Positions 45,056-55,748 are shown, counted from the stretch's first letter. The stretch: 64,000 nucleotides of DNA from Dromiciops gliroides (GCF_019393635.1 NC_057862.1:89904159-89968158), one strand, 5' to 3'. Numbers and translations: made by a program. Notes: a model not told the origin generated them from the letters alone.

Positions 45056-45205
45056 TTTGGTTTTGTTTTTGTGGGGTAATGAGGGTTAAGTGACTTGCCC
45101 AGGGTCACACAGCTAGTAAGTGTCAAGTGTCCGAGGCTGTATTTGAACTCAGGTCCTCCTGAATCCAGGGCTGATGCTTTATCTACTGCACCACCTAGCT
45201 GACCC
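45056..45205 (-). mobile_element. tRNA/CORE-SINE (antisense), second unit of a dimer
   Basis: GTTTTGTTTTTGTGGGGTAA, CACACAGCTAGTAAGTGTCA and CCACCTAGCTGACCC, separated from the first unit by a 26 bp linker (45030-45055). Only the outer ends of the pair carry the exact 11 bp duplication. Confidence 0.9.
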
Positions 45206-45227
45206 CATACATTCTTCATAAAATTAT

Positions 45228-46143
45228 AGAATAGATCATTATAGAGATGGTTATCAAGTATCTAGAAGAGGAAATGGTGATTAGAAACAAAAGGTCAGAA
45301 TGGCTTTATCAAGAACAGGTCAAGCCAGACTAACCTCATTTCCTTTTTGGATAAGATGAACTAGTAGATGACAAGAATTTCATGGATAGAATTACTTAGA
45401 TTTTAGCCAAGCTTTTGATAAATTGTCCCTCTCCTGGTGGAGAAGACAGAGATATGTGGAATAGGTGATAATATAATCAGGCAGAATCTAAACTGGCTAG
45501 ATGGCCAGACTCAAAGAGTAATTAATGACTCAGTGTCAAGATGGCAGGAGGTCTTTATATGAGCATCCTAAGGATTTGTGCTTCACTATGTGTTCTTTAA
45601 CACTTTATTAATTGGCTGAATTATGACACAGAAGATACCCCCAGCAAACATACAGATGACACAAAGATGGAAGGAATAGTTAACACAGGATGATTGGATC
45701 CAAAAGGATCTTGATATGTTAGAGTACTGGACTGAAAGTAATATATGCAATTCAATGAAGATAAATCTAAAGTATTGAATTTGGGTATAAAACTCAACTT
45801 TGCAAGCACAATATGGCAGATAGATAATAGTTTCTCTGAGAAGAATCTGGAGGTTTTAGTGAACTGCAAAGTCAATATAAGTCAGTAGTAGGATTTGATG
45901 TCCAAAAAGAAAAAAAGCTGATGGGAACTCAGACATCATCAAGAGGGCAGTGTTTTTTTTTTTCTCTCCAGGATTAAGGAGAGGATAGTCTCACTGTGAT
46001 CTGACCTCATCTAAGTATTGTGTTTAGTTCTGAGCACCAAGGATTTCAGTAAACTATACAGAGGAGAACAAGAAGAATAACTAAGAGCATTGAATCCTTG
46101 ACATGTGAAGATCAACAGAAACCTAGAGAAAAGAAGTTTTGGG

Positions 46144-46147
<4 letters not shown>
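45228..46147 (+). mobile_element. L3/CR1-type LINE relic (reverse transcriptase, sense)
   Basis: Three broken frames still show CR1-family landmarks. 45396-45428 reads LDFSQAFDKLS, the family LDFSKAFD block. 45652-45666 encodes TDDTK, matching the (A)DDTK catalytic block. Later parts read like KDLGVLVDCKLN and HLKYCVQF. Frameshifts and stops are frequent, so it is dead. It ends at a large microsatellite and resumes beyond it. Confidence 0.75.

Positions 46148-46187
<40 letters not shown>
46148..46187 (+). repeat. (GT)n microsatellite
   Basis: About 20 uninterrupted GT units. Confidence 0.96.
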
Positions 46188-46220
<33 letters not shown>

Positions 46221-46594
46221 CAGAGAGACAGAGAGGGAGAGGGAGAGAGAGAGAGACCGAGACAGAGAGAAAGACAGAGAGAAAGAGAAAGGTGGAGAGA
46301 CAGAGAGAGGAGAAGAGAGGGAGGGGGAGGAGGAGACAGATTGGGAGAGGGAAGAGAGAGGGAGGAAAGTAAAGAGAGAGGGGGAGAGAGGGGAGAGAGA
46401 GGAGAGAGACAGAGAGAGAAGGGAGGGAGAGGGAGAGGGAGGAGACAGATTGAGAGAGGGAAGAGAGGGGGGAAAGAGAGGAGAGAGGGGAGAGAGAGTA
46501 GAGAGAAGAGGGAGGGAAAGAGGGAGAGAGAGAGAGAGAGACAGAACAGAGACAGAGAGAGACAAAGAGAGACAGAGAGAGACAGAGAGAGAGA
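46188..46594 (+). repeat. Purine-rich (GA)n/(GACA)n/(GGGA)n tract, about 400 bp
   Basis: Nearly all G and A with regular C in GACAGA units and few T. It yields overlapping 90-200 residue low-complexity ORFs in several frames (Arg/Glu on one strand, Ser/Leu on the other), which are not genes. Confidence 0.96.
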
Positions 46595-46700
46595 GAAGAT
46601 TCCTAACTGAATATTTTTCAAGGAGAAGAGGGATAAGATTTGATCTGTTTGACTCTAGAGAGCAGAATCAGGATAGGCTTCCACCAACAATTCAAAAGTC
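46595..46700 (+). mobile_element. L3/CR1 relic, continuation
   Basis: GATCTGTTTGACTCTAGAGA, GCAGAATCAGGATAGG resumes the LINE consensus after the microsatellite. Confidence 0.5.
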
Positions 46701-46734
46701 TTCCTGCTTTCTAAACAACAATAGTCATTTCCTT

Positions 46735-46990
46735 TTTTTTTTTTTTTGGTCTCCTTTTCCAATCTGATGGGTGTGAGGTAAAACCACATAGTTTTTTGAT
46801 TTATATTTCTCTAGTTATCAATAATTTAGAGCATTTTTAATGTAACTGTTGATAGTTTGTATTTCTTCCTTTTGGAACTTTATTCATATGCACTAATTAC
46901 CAGAGAATGGCCATCATTCTGATATATTTGAATTAATCACTTATAAATCTTTGGATATCATACTCTTATCAGAGAAATGATGAAAAGTTT
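46735..46990 (-). mobile_element. L1 3' region (antisense)
   Basis: CCAATCTGATGGGTGTGAGG, TAAAACCACATAGTTTTTTG, ATTTAGAGCATTTTTAATGT is the antisense of the end of L1 ORF2. Confidence 0.7.
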
Positions 46991-47785
46991 CAATAATTTT
47001 TTTTAAATAAGAAAAAAATGAATATGTAAGTTTATCAGAGAGATACATGAAGAATGCTATGAGATGTCCAAGGAAAGAAAAATAATTTCTGACTCAGGGA
47101 GATCATGAAAAATTTCATGGAAGAAGTCTCACTGAATCCAATGAGAAATGGGTTACCTTCTGAGCAATAAGGCCAAACCACAGAGGTCTTGGACTTGAAA
47201 TAACATTGCTGATTTTCTTTAAAAACATAGACATACATGCCTTCCTTCTTTGGCAGTGAAGCCGGAGGCTATGAGGGCATAGTGTTGCATACATTTTGAG
47301 GTACAATCTGTAACAGTTTTCATTTTTAAACTGCTTTTCTTTGTTGGAAAGAAAGGTATGATTCACACAGTCAGTGGGGGATGAATAGATATCCAGAAAT
47401 GACTGATATAAAAGTAAAAGGCATCAGTAAAATATATTTTCAAAACCCACACATTCATGGGACATTGAAGGTCTTGCTTTGGAAAGAGATTTTGAGAAGA
47501 CTGCTGATGTGTTAGTTTTGGTCTCCCTTTCCACTCAACTAGCTAAGTTCCTAAACATTGCAATTACATTTCACTTGACAGTCATGCTATTCTCCAATTT
47601 ACTGACTTGGTGGGTATAGCATTCCCAAAGACTTGGCAGTATCTGTGGAAGGAAATGGTAATTTATACAAATTCAACTTGTGTTGACCACTTTGCTTAGT
47701 GTTCAAAGTGTAAACATTTTGAGTAGTCATTAATTCAAGTACAATTCAATAGACATTTAAGTACCTTTTAAATAATAATAATAAT
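46991..47785. other. Single-copy-looking intronic DNA
   Basis: Nothing recognised. Confidence 0.4.
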
Positions 47786-48050
47786 AATACCAGAGAGATA
47801 GTATTTACATAGCATTTAAGTTTTACAAAGTCCTGTGTGTATGCATGCATGTTTTTATAATCTCATTTGATTCTCACAACAACCCAGCAAAGAAGGCATT
47901 ATTATCTTCATTTTATAGATACAAAAACTGAGTTTGAGAGAAGCTAAGTAGCTTGCCTATGATCACAAAACTAGTAAGCAGCTTGGAAGGATACAAACTC
48001 AGATCTTCTTGACATAAGTTTGAGTGTTCTATCCACTGTGCCACTGAATT
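47786..48050 (-). repeat. MIR-type SINE (antisense, near full length)
   Basis: TTACATAGCATTTAAGTTTT, TTGATTCTCACAACAACCCA, TTCATTTTATAGATACAAAA, AAACTCAGATCTTCTTGAC, CTATCCACTGTGCCACTG. Confidence 0.75.
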
Positions 48051-48237
48051 GTCCACAAAATTCACTGTGCTAGATCCTAGGAGTGCAAAAATGACATAGT
48101 TCATGCACTCAAGGGGATATAAAGTTTAACAATATATGAATAAAAAACCTATGGTATACAAGTGAAAAGATGAGATCTGGGCAATGTTATATGAGAAAAA
48201 TGGTACTAAATTGGAAAAGGGTGGAGTCAAGAGGAAG

Positions 48238-48378
48238 AGTGCCACTGGATTCTGATGACTGTGTAGGAGAGAGTGAAGTTGATGACTTTGCACAGCCCTC
48301 CTCACTTGAATCCAATTCCCTCTGAAGGCAAGAATGATATAATTGATCCTATTCAAGAATGAAGGATGAACAATAACA
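48238..48378 (+). repeat. Unnamed dispersed repeat, copy 1
   Basis: GATGACTTTGCACAGCCCTC, CTCACTTGAATCCAATTCCC and CAAGAATGAAGGATGAACAA recur inverted at 54449-54560. It ends in CAATAACAAC, a retroposon-like tail. I recognise it as a marsupial dispersed repeat but cannot name it. Confidence 0.6.
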
Positions 48379-48714
48379 ACTACCACCTGACCTGGGCCTT
48401 GAAGGAAGAGAGCTAGAGACAGGTACTAGTTTTGTACTTTCTTTGATATAAAGAACTCTAAGATGAGGAAATACCATCTACCAATGGAGGCCAACACCTT
48501 CTCTACAAGTTAAAGTCTTAGAGAGGTGCCTGGAACACTCAGAGGTTAAGTGAATTGCCTAGGAACACAAAGACATTATGTGTCAGAAGAAAAACTTACT
48601 TCTCAGATCCCCTTGGCTTGAAAGAATAGAAGAGTAATTAATGAAGATATGTGACAAATTATTCATTCAACCTCCTATCAACATCATAATTGTGGGCCAC
48701 CACTCTAAAGGTCA

Positions 48715-48900
48715 TAGGATTGTAGAGTTGGAGCCGTAAGTTACCCTTTGAGGCTGTCTAATTCAACCCCTTCATTTTACAGATGAGGAAAGAGGTCTAG
48801 AGAGGTTAAGTCCCTTGGCCTTGCCACACAGGTAGCAAGTGGCAGGGCTAGAATTTAAGTACTTCTAATTCCAACTCCAGCCTTGTCCATTTTACCCTGA
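48715..48900 (-). repeat. MIR-type SINE (antisense)
   Basis: TAATTCAACCCCTTCATTTT, ACAGATGAGGAAAGAGGTCT, TTGCCACACAGGTAGCAAGT. Confidence 0.72.
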
Positions 48901-49099
48901 TGTTTAGAGTTGAATTGGTCTTCAAAAGCCAACTGCCACATTTTGCATATGGAAAAACTGAGCCTTGTGTGATTCCACCAAAGTTTCACAGGTTGATGTT
49001 ATTCCCTCATCTTTTATCCAGGACAAAGACTGAAGACATGGCATTTCTTGAGCAGGAGAATTTCAAAGGGGAGAGAAGTTATTTTGAAGATAAGGACAT

Positions 49100-49205
49100 A
49101 GTTAAAGTCACACTTTGAGTCAAGAAGATGTGGGTTCAGACCCTTGAAACTTACTAGTTGTGTGACCCTAAGAAAGTCACCTAAACACTATGTCCCTCAG
49201 GAAAC
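49100..49205 (+). repeat. CORE-SINE/MIR relic (sense)
   Basis: GAGTCAAGAAGATGTGGGTT, AACTTACTAGTTGTGTGACC, CTAAGAAAGTCACCTAAACA. Confidence 0.65.
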
Positions 49206-49555
49206 TCTAGAATTTACCCACTGATTCATAGAGTAAAGTTGTGACCTTCCTTGGTAGAGGAAGTTCCTATACCAGAAGCCCTACTGTTAAGTGAAATCAT
49301 AGATACTTTTGCTATTTGCATATTTGTTGACCGCTGCTGACTTTCAAGTACTATTAAGACCCCTACAAAGTTTGTGCCATTATATAGACTCTCACAGAAA
49401 TAAATGCAGTTAGCCTATTCTGAGAATAAGATAACCCTAAAAAACAATGAATATATGCCTAATTTCTTTTTTTTTTAATCCCAAGGGCAGAAGCAAAGCC
49501 TTCAGTTGCTTAGAATAGCAAAGATAATGAGAAAATTGCTTTACCAAAATAATAT

Positions 49556-49765
49556 TTTATGCAACTATTTTTTATTTAATTTATAAATTATATATTACTG
49601 AACTATAACAAATTATAATTACTAAATCATATCTATTATATTATATATACTTTATATAAAATATATAATTTATAACAACACAATTTATGGTTAAAAATAA
49701 ACACGTGCACCTATGTTTAGATAGGTATATATTTAATACATATATATAAGTATATATATATATCT
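49556..49765. repeat. Very AT-rich tract
   Basis: Nearly pure A/T for about 130 bases (49556-49690), then (TA)n near 49740-49762. Confidence 0.7.
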
Positions 49766-50026
49766 TTATCATCTATAAATCATTTATTTAACTAGCTGTC
49801 TATCTGTCTATCTACCTAGGTTTGGTCTAGACCTGTGATTTCATTGGTATAGTTTTACCCTTTGTGGATTTGTTTATTTCTAATTTATCATTTCAGAGAG
49901 CTGCCTGGGATCACTGCAAAATTAAATGACCTACCCAGGTTCATTGAACAACTACTTATTAGAGACAGTACATGAATTCAGGTCTTTCATGACTCCTAGA
50001 TTGGCCCCTACTTCTACTTCTGTTTC

Positions 50027-50069
50027 TACTACCACCTCCACCACCACCACCACCACCACCACCACCACT
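50027..50069 (+). repeat. (ACC)n trinucleotide repeat
   Basis: About 11 uninterrupted CAC/ACC units, flanked by diverged CTAC and ACT units. Confidence 0.93.
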
Positions 50070-50089
50070 AATACCACTACTACTTCTAC

Positions 50090-50310
50090 CACCTAACATT
50101 TACATAGCTCTTACTATGTGTCAGGCCCTATGCTAAGTACTTTACAATTATAATCTCCATCATACAGAAAAGGAACCTGAGGCAAATATAAGCTTAAGTG
50201 ATTTGCCTAGCATCACACAACCAATAAGTGTCTGAGGTTGGATTTCAACTCTGGTCTTTCTCACTCCAGGTCCAGCATTCCATCCACTGAACCATCTTGC
50301 TGCCCTTTCC
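50090..50310 (-). repeat. MIR-type SINE (antisense)
   Basis: TTACTATGTGTCAGGCCCTA, TGCTAAGTACTTTACAATTA, GCATCACACAACCAATAAGT, CTCCAGGTCCAGCATTCCAT. Confidence 0.75.
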
Positions 50311-50539
50311 CCTTTCATTTTAATTTCTTTATTCTCATTTGTTCCTCACAATAATACAGTGTGGTGAGGTCATAGTAATTAGTGTAAGCATCACAGTTTA
50401 CTTCTAATTGGAATGTAACCCCAAACCCAAAGCCCATTTGTATGGGACTTTCCTTTCTGGTGGAGATCAACTTCACCTGGCTCCTCACACAGACACAGGA
50501 TGTTATTTCCATCAATAAGGAAAGAGTCTTCATGCCAAT

Positions 50540-50797
50540 AGAGCAGCTAGGTGGTATAATGGATAAAGTGCCAGGCCTGAAATCAGAAAGACTCAACTTT
50601 CTGAGTTCAAATCTTGTCTCAGATACCTACTAGCTGTGTGATTCTGGGCAAGACACTTAACCCTGTATATCTCAATTTCCTCATCTGTAAAATGAACTGG
50701 AGAAGAAAATGGCAAACCACTCCACTATCTTTGCCAAGAAAACCTTAAACGGGTCACAAAGAGTTGGACACAACTGAAAACAAATGAACACAACAAC
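50540..50797 (+). mobile_element. CORE-SINE with LINE-type tail (full length)
   Basis: GAGCAGCTAGGTGGTATAAT, CTACTAGCTGTGTGATTCTG, CTCATCTGTAAAATGAACTG and tail AGAGTTGGACACAACTGAAA. Flanks TCATGCCAAT (50530-50539) and TCATACCAAT (50798-50807) differ at one base. Confidence 0.9.
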
Positions 50798-50829
50798 TCA
50801 TACCAATGGGTGTAAGGGCTAGAGTTTCA

Positions 50830-51180
50830 TCCCAACTATGAGGAAACTTTGTGATGATCTAGTCAAGCTTCTCTTATTTTACAGATAAGAAAACTGAAGC
50901 CAAGGAAAAATAAATGACTTGCACAATATCACAGAGGTAATAGAAAAAGGATTCAAACCCCATATCTCTTCAATCCAAATTCAATATTCTTTTCATGACA
51001 CCCCACAGATAAGTAGGAGAAGTCATCTTTTCCTCATTTCACAGTTGAGGAAACAGGTTTAGAGCAATATGGTAAATCACACACACACACACACACACAA
51101 TTATACAAATGATAAACAGCAGAGCTAGCGTATGAACAAAGATCTTGATTTCAAAAACATTATATTATGTTGTTTCTCAT
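50830..51180 (-). repeat. Two MIR-type relics (antisense) with a short (AC)n
   Basis: 50830-51005: TTTACAGATAAGAAAACTGA. 51010-51180: TTTCACAGTTGAGGAAACAG, interrupted by (AC)11 at 51079-51100. Confidence 0.65.
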
Positions 51181-51238
51181 CATGGAAGTTAACCCAGAAT
51201 ACTTTGTGGCAGTTATCTGATCCCTGGTCTATATCTTG

Positions 51239-51403
51239 GGTTTTGGGGGGTTTTTTTTGGTTTTTTTTTAGTGAGGCAATTGGGGTTAAGTGACTTGCCC
51301 AGGGTCACACAGCTAGTAAGTGTTAAGTGTCTGAGGCTGGATTTGAACTCAGGTACTCCTGACTCCAGGGCTGGTGCTCTATCCACTGTGCCATCTAGCT
51401 GCC
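51239..51403 (-). mobile_element. tRNA/CORE-SINE (antisense), young
   Basis: GTGAGGCAATTGGGGTTAAG through CCACTGTGCCATCTAGCTGC. Exact 17 bp duplications CCCTGGTCTATATCTTG at 51222-51238 and 51404-51420. Confidence 0.96.
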
Positions 51404-51449
51404 CCCTGGTCTATATCTTGAATGCTTCTTTGGGACTGGTATAACATTA

Positions 51450-51980
51450 AAATTGAGTTGCAATATTTATAGTAGCACTGGTAATGAAGGAAATGCCAAC
51501 TGATAGGAAGATGGCTGAAACAAACTATAGAACATTAAAATCATGGAAAATTACTGTGCCACAAGAAATACTGACTATGAAGAATACAGAGAAACATGGG
51601 ACAACTTATAAGAAGTGATACAAAGTATATTTAGAAGAATGAGGAAAGCAATATACACAACTGCAACAATATAAATAAGAGGTAAAGCCTAGTAGGTTTG
51701 CAATGTACAAAAACTAAACTGACCATCATTCAATTATAATGACCAAACTTGGTCTCAAAGAAGGAACTTCTTCCTTTCTTTGCCAAGCTGGATATGGATC
51801 ACAACATACGCTGTTGATTATGTCAGATATGTTAGCAAGTTTTAATGAATTTCTTTCCCCTTTCAGTCACTTTCTTTTTTATTCTTTGCTATAAGGGGTG
51901 GCTCTCTGGGTGTGAAGGGAGTGAAAGGATAGATTGGGAAATGAAGATTTTGGGGGAAAGACAAAATTTTTAAATTAAAA
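51450..51980 (+). mobile_element. L1 3'-end relic (sense)
   Basis: GGAAATGCCAACTGATAGGA, TTACTGTGCCACAAGAAATA, GAGAAACATGGGACAACTTA and GAGGTAAAGCC follow the 3'-end order seen in the other copies. Strongly diverged. Confidence 0.45.
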
Positions 51981-52058
51981 TATTTAACTGATTAGCTATT
52001 GAAATGGAAGCAAAGCATTACATGGTGACAAATATCAAGAGGCTAAATTTGTGTATAG

Positions 52059-52194
52059 GGAAACCTAGGTGGCACAGTGGGTAGAACACAGGCCTTGTAG
52101 TCAGGAGGACCTGAGTTTAAATTCAGCCTTAAATACTTACTAGCTGTGTCACCCTGGGCAAGTCACTCAAAAAAAAAAAAAAAAAGAGAAAAAG
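52059..52194 (+). mobile_element. tRNA/CORE-SINE
   Basis: AAACCTAGGTGGCACAGTGG, TACTAGCTGTGTCACCCTGG, with an A tail directly after CAAGTCACTC. Flanks ATTTGTGTATAG (52047-52058) and ATTTGTATATAG (52195-52206) differ at one base. Confidence 0.92.
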
Positions 52195-52319
52195 ATTTGT
52201 ATATAGATTCTAGCTGTGACAAAAGGAATCACAGCCTGACCTTCATAGTGTTAATCAGCCTTTGAGTCTCATACTATGTTTACATTGTACCTAGACTTTC
52301 CTCTAAAGAAGTAACAAAT

Positions 52320-52625
52320 TCTCATGGCATAGTAGAAAACATTGAATCTAGAGTCAGGAGACTCATTCTGCTCCCAGATTGACTGTTAAGTAGCTCTGAA
52401 TCTTATTTTCTGATGCTTACTGTATGACCTTAAGTAAGTCACTTCTGCCTTCCTTAGTTTTCTCATCTATAAAATGGGAATAGTAATAATATATAACTCC
52501 AATGGTGGTTGTGAGAATAAAATGAGATCATATTTGTAAAGTGCTTTTCAAGCTTTAAAGTGCTATACAAATGCTACCTATTATTACTATCATTATTACA
52601 TAATGTTTCAAAACCTTTATGTGCT
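52320..52625 (+). repeat. MIR-type SINE (sense, near full length)
   Basis: TAGAGTCAGGAGACTCATTC, CTTACTGTATGACCTTAAGT, TTTTCTCATCTATAAAATGG, GAGATCATATTTGTAAAGTG. Confidence 0.8.
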
Positions 52626-52639
52626 ATATAAAAGATTTT

Positions 52640-53100
52640 ATTATGATGTAGTAGGGAGATAGAGAATACACAAATATTTATTATAAGAGATAGAATGAAG
52701 TAAAAGCACAAAAGAGTTCAGAGTTATGCAAGATTTGGGGATAAAGGATTACATTTAGTTGGGTTTGGAAGGGAGAGAAGCATTAAAATGGGGTGAGAAA
52801 AGACCATTATGGAGAAAGTGGTACCTGAGATATGCCAAAAAGATAAGGGAAAGATTTCAGCATGTTTAGATGTAAAGGGAGCCCATCTTAGTCCTGGAGG
52901 ATTGTGGAAATAATGAATGGAGACCAAAGAGGGCAGGATAATATGGCAAATGGTTAGTTATCCAGTTTGTCTACAACTGAGATTGTATAAATAGAAGTAG
53001 TTTGAAATAAAGCTTCAGTAGTAGGTAGAAATGAGTCTAGAGGGTCTAGAAGGTTAGTAAAATTTTTTAAAAATTTATCTTCTAGACAATGGGGGGAGCT
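52640..53100 (-). repeat. L2 LINE segment (antisense, diverged)
   Basis: GATGTAAAGGGAGCCCATCT and neighbouring blocks loosely follow antisense L2. Confidence 0.35.
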
Positions 53101-53114
53101 ACTAAATTTTTGTG

Positions 53115-53345
53115 AACAGGTTACTAGTTAGCATTTCTAAAGCATTTTTAGGTTCATAAAATACTTTCAACATGTCTAATTTCTTCTTTACAACATTCCC
53201 AGGAATCAAGTACTTTAAGTATTGTTACCCCCATTTTAAAGATGAGACACTTAGGGTCCAGAGATGATAGTAACTTGACCATACAGGGTCACAGAGCTAG
53301 CATGTGTGGGAGCTACACTGAATTCCGGTTGCCTGACTCCCAATG
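53115..53345 (-). repeat. MIR-type SINE (antisense)
   Basis: AGCATTTCTAAAGCATTTTT, CCCCCATTTTAAAGATGAGA, ACAGGGTCACAGAGCTAGCA. Confidence 0.7.
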
Positions 53346-53369
53346 CAGTACTGTTTCTACTCTGCCTCA

Positions 53370-53590
53370 TTTCTTCTGGGATTACAGCTATATATTCGGG
53401 AGACTATTCAGGTATTCTGAAACTGAATTTGGAGTTTTGGTTAGACATGCAGGTGATGTTCAGTAGTCAGTTAAGGCTTGAGCACAGGGCTTTGGATATA
53501 AATTTGGGGGCTATTTGCATAGAGGTATTCACTGGAGTCAATGACAGGGAAGGAGATATCTAAGAGAAAATTATGTCACTGAAGCTGAAA
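53370..53590 (-). repeat. L2 LINE internal segment (antisense)
   Basis: TTTTGGTTAGACATGCAGGT, GATGTTCAGTAGTCAGTTAA, GCTATTTGCATAGAGGTATT. Confidence 0.55.
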
Positions 53591-53653
53591 AGATAAGAGT
53601 ATCTACAAGGAGGGGGTTGTACACTTAAAATTCTTTAGAAATTTCAAAGGGAG

Positions 53654-53802
53654 GGGCAGCTAGGTGGCGAAGTGGATGGAGCACTGGCCCTGAAGTCAAG
53701 AGTACCTGAGTTCAAATCCAGCCTCAGACACTTAACACTTACTAGCTGTATGACCCTGGGCAAGTCACTTAACCCCAATTGCCTCACTAAAAAAAAAAAA
53801 AA
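53654..53802 (+). mobile_element. tRNA/CORE-SINE (full length), young
   Basis: GGGCAGCTAGGTGGCGAAGT through CCCCAATTGCCTCACT and an A tail. Exact 17 bp duplications AGAAATTTCAAAGGGAG at 53637-53653 and 53803-53819. Confidence 0.96.
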
Positions 53803-53819
53803 AGAAATTTCAAAGGGAG

Positions 53820-54220
53820 AGAAGTGGGAGTGTTTAAATGTGGCATTCACAAACAGTAATATGTAAGGTAAATTCTTGAGGAAATTTTTTAAATGGTACA
53901 ACTGTTGGTATTGCTGAAGATTCACAAAATACCAATTGTATTTTGAATGCTCTTTGGAATCATACTGCAGACATGACACACAACTTCAATATATTTTCAA
54001 TTGAAGAATTTTACCTTAGGTTTAACCTGACTGAAAATTGGGAAAATCAAATTGATTCTATTTTGTTATTGATTCCATCATATATAATCACTAACATTTT
54101 TCTAACTGTCAAAATCCTGTTTCATTTGTCTAAGAGCTAAGGAAATTCAGTTTTCCTGTAAATCACTCATAGTCTCTGAGTGAAATTTAGAAATTCAGAT
54201 ATCCTGTAAATGACTGTTTT
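53820..54220. other. Single-copy-looking intronic DNA
   Basis: Nothing recognised. Confidence 0.4.
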
Positions 54221-54224
54221 TTGG

Positions 54225-54595
54225 TTTGGTCTGTTTGTTGTTGCTGTTGTTGTTTGTGGTTCATTCTTGTTTGTTTGTTTGTTTGTTTGGTTGGTTTTTG
54301 TTTTTTGGTGAGACAATTAGGGTCAAGTGACTTGCCCAAGGTCACACAGCTCTTAAGTATCAAGTATCTGAGGCCACATTTGAACTCAGGTCCTCCTGAC
54401 TTCAGGACTGGTGCTCTATCCACTCTGCCACCTAGCTGCCCCTTGTCATTCATTCTTGAAGAGGACCATGACATTGGGAAGTGATATCATGTCTTGCAGT
54501 GAATTGGATTTAAGTGAAGGAGGGCTGTGCAAAGTCACCAGCCTCACTCTTCTCCAGATATGCATTAGGATCACTGGAGATGGCCCCAGATGTTT
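54225..54595 (-). repeat. Unnamed dispersed repeat, copy 2 (antisense), split by a SINE
   Basis: The inverted tail GTTGTTGCTGTTGTTG (54236-54255) lies left of the SINE, and CATTCTTGAAGAGGACCATG, GAATTGGATTTAAGTGAAGG, GGGCTGTGCAAAGTCACC lie right of it. Same family as 48238-48378. Confidence 0.6.
54270..54448 (-). mobile_element. tRNA/CORE-SINE (antisense), nested
   Basis: (GTTT)n start, GTGAGACAATTAGGGTCAAG, CACACAGCTCTTAAGTATCA, CCACCTAGCTGCCCC. Exact 10 bp duplications TTCATTCTTG at 54260-54269 and 54449-54458. Confidence 0.94.
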
Positions 54596-54603
54596 TCCAC
54601 AAT

Positions 54604-54726
54604 CAGGGTTAAGTGACTTGCCCAAGGTCCCACAGCCAGTGTCAAGTGGCTGTGGCCAGATTTGAACTCATGTCCTCCTTACTCCAGGGCCAGTGCTCTA
54701 TCCACTGTACCACCTAGCTGCCCCCA
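54604..54726 (-). mobile_element. tRNA/CORE-SINE (antisense), lacking its tail
   Basis: CAGGGTTAAGTGACTTGCCC, AGATTTGAACTCATGTCCTC, CCACCTAGCTGCCCCC. The tail end is missing and no TSD was found. Confidence 0.9.
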
Positions 54727-55588
54727 ATCACTGTTCTACTCTTGTCAAGGAAATCTTGTATCCTTGAAGGGTGCAGGAAAACATCAGGGAGTCTGCTCTG
54801 TTATCCAAGGTATTCTGGTACACTATCACCAAACTGTCCTTGCAGGTAGACTCAAACAATGAACATTTCTTAGTGACGGAGGGGTTGTTACAAGACCCTC
54901 ATTCCTAATTTCCAGCCAATTATATTGTTATTCATGCCTGTGATGCTTCAGACTATGTAATGAATATATTGTTTACCTCATTATAAGCTGTGTAACCAAT
55001 CATACTATTTTCTCCCATTTGTGATGCTGCCTTCTATTTTTTGGATGCTCATTCTTTTGTTGATAAAAGGGATGCAAGCCCATTTCAGGATCTTAGTTTC
55101 GCTGAAGAGGCTGAGACCCAGTTTATTTGCATATTTGTGCTTTGTCAGCATATTTGTTGTGTGTGGAACTTTAGGTCACAGTTTACCTTGATTTCGATTG
55201 TAATATGACTTTGGATTTTAAAATTTGTTACAGTGTAAAAAAATTTACTGAAATTCTGGGAAGTATCCTTTTATATTCCTAAACTATTGCTTGTTATCTT
55301 TTTAAAAATCATACCATTTGCATTTGAATCATTTGCTATTTAATGGACAAATAACAAAACCTACAAATAATTTAGCCTTCCATACTTCCTCCCACCCCTT
55401 GCAACATAGAGCTCCATTTGGTGAATAATTGAAAAAAAGACACCAAATCATTCCAAAACATACTTGGGGGGGCATGAGAGGAAGTAGGTATTTTTGTATT
55501 TGCTTTAATATTTTCCATTAATATATTAAATATTGACAATGATATGAAGAGGGGCATTAGAAGTAAGAAAGATAATGATATATTTATT
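54727..55588. other. Single-copy-looking intronic DNA
   Basis: Nothing recognised in about 850 bp. Confidence 0.4.
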
Positions 55589-55604
55589 TACATAATTGTT
55601 TTAT

Positions 55605-55748
55605 TTTTTTTTTCAGGGCAATGAAGGTTAAGTGACTTGCCCAGGGTCACACAGCTAGTAAGTGTAAAATGTCTTAAGCCAGTTTTGAACTCATGTCCTC
55701 CTGAATCCTGGGCCTGTGATTTATCCACTGTGCCACCTAGCTGCCCCC
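55605..55748 (-). mobile_element. tRNA/CORE-SINE (antisense), young
   Basis: T run, CAGGGCAATGAAGGTTAAGT, CACACAGCTAGTAAGTGTAA, CCACCTAGCTGCCCCC. Exact 16 bp duplications TACATAATTGTTTTAT at 55589-55604 and 55749-55764. Confidence 0.96.

Noticed and set aside
46147..46767. 206-codon ORF, the longest in the window, plus several overlapping 77-184 codon ORFs on both strands
   Set aside because: All translate the purine microsatellite (Arg/Glu on plus, Ser/Leu on minus); no frame preference, no domain, and the tract sits inside a dead L3 LINE.
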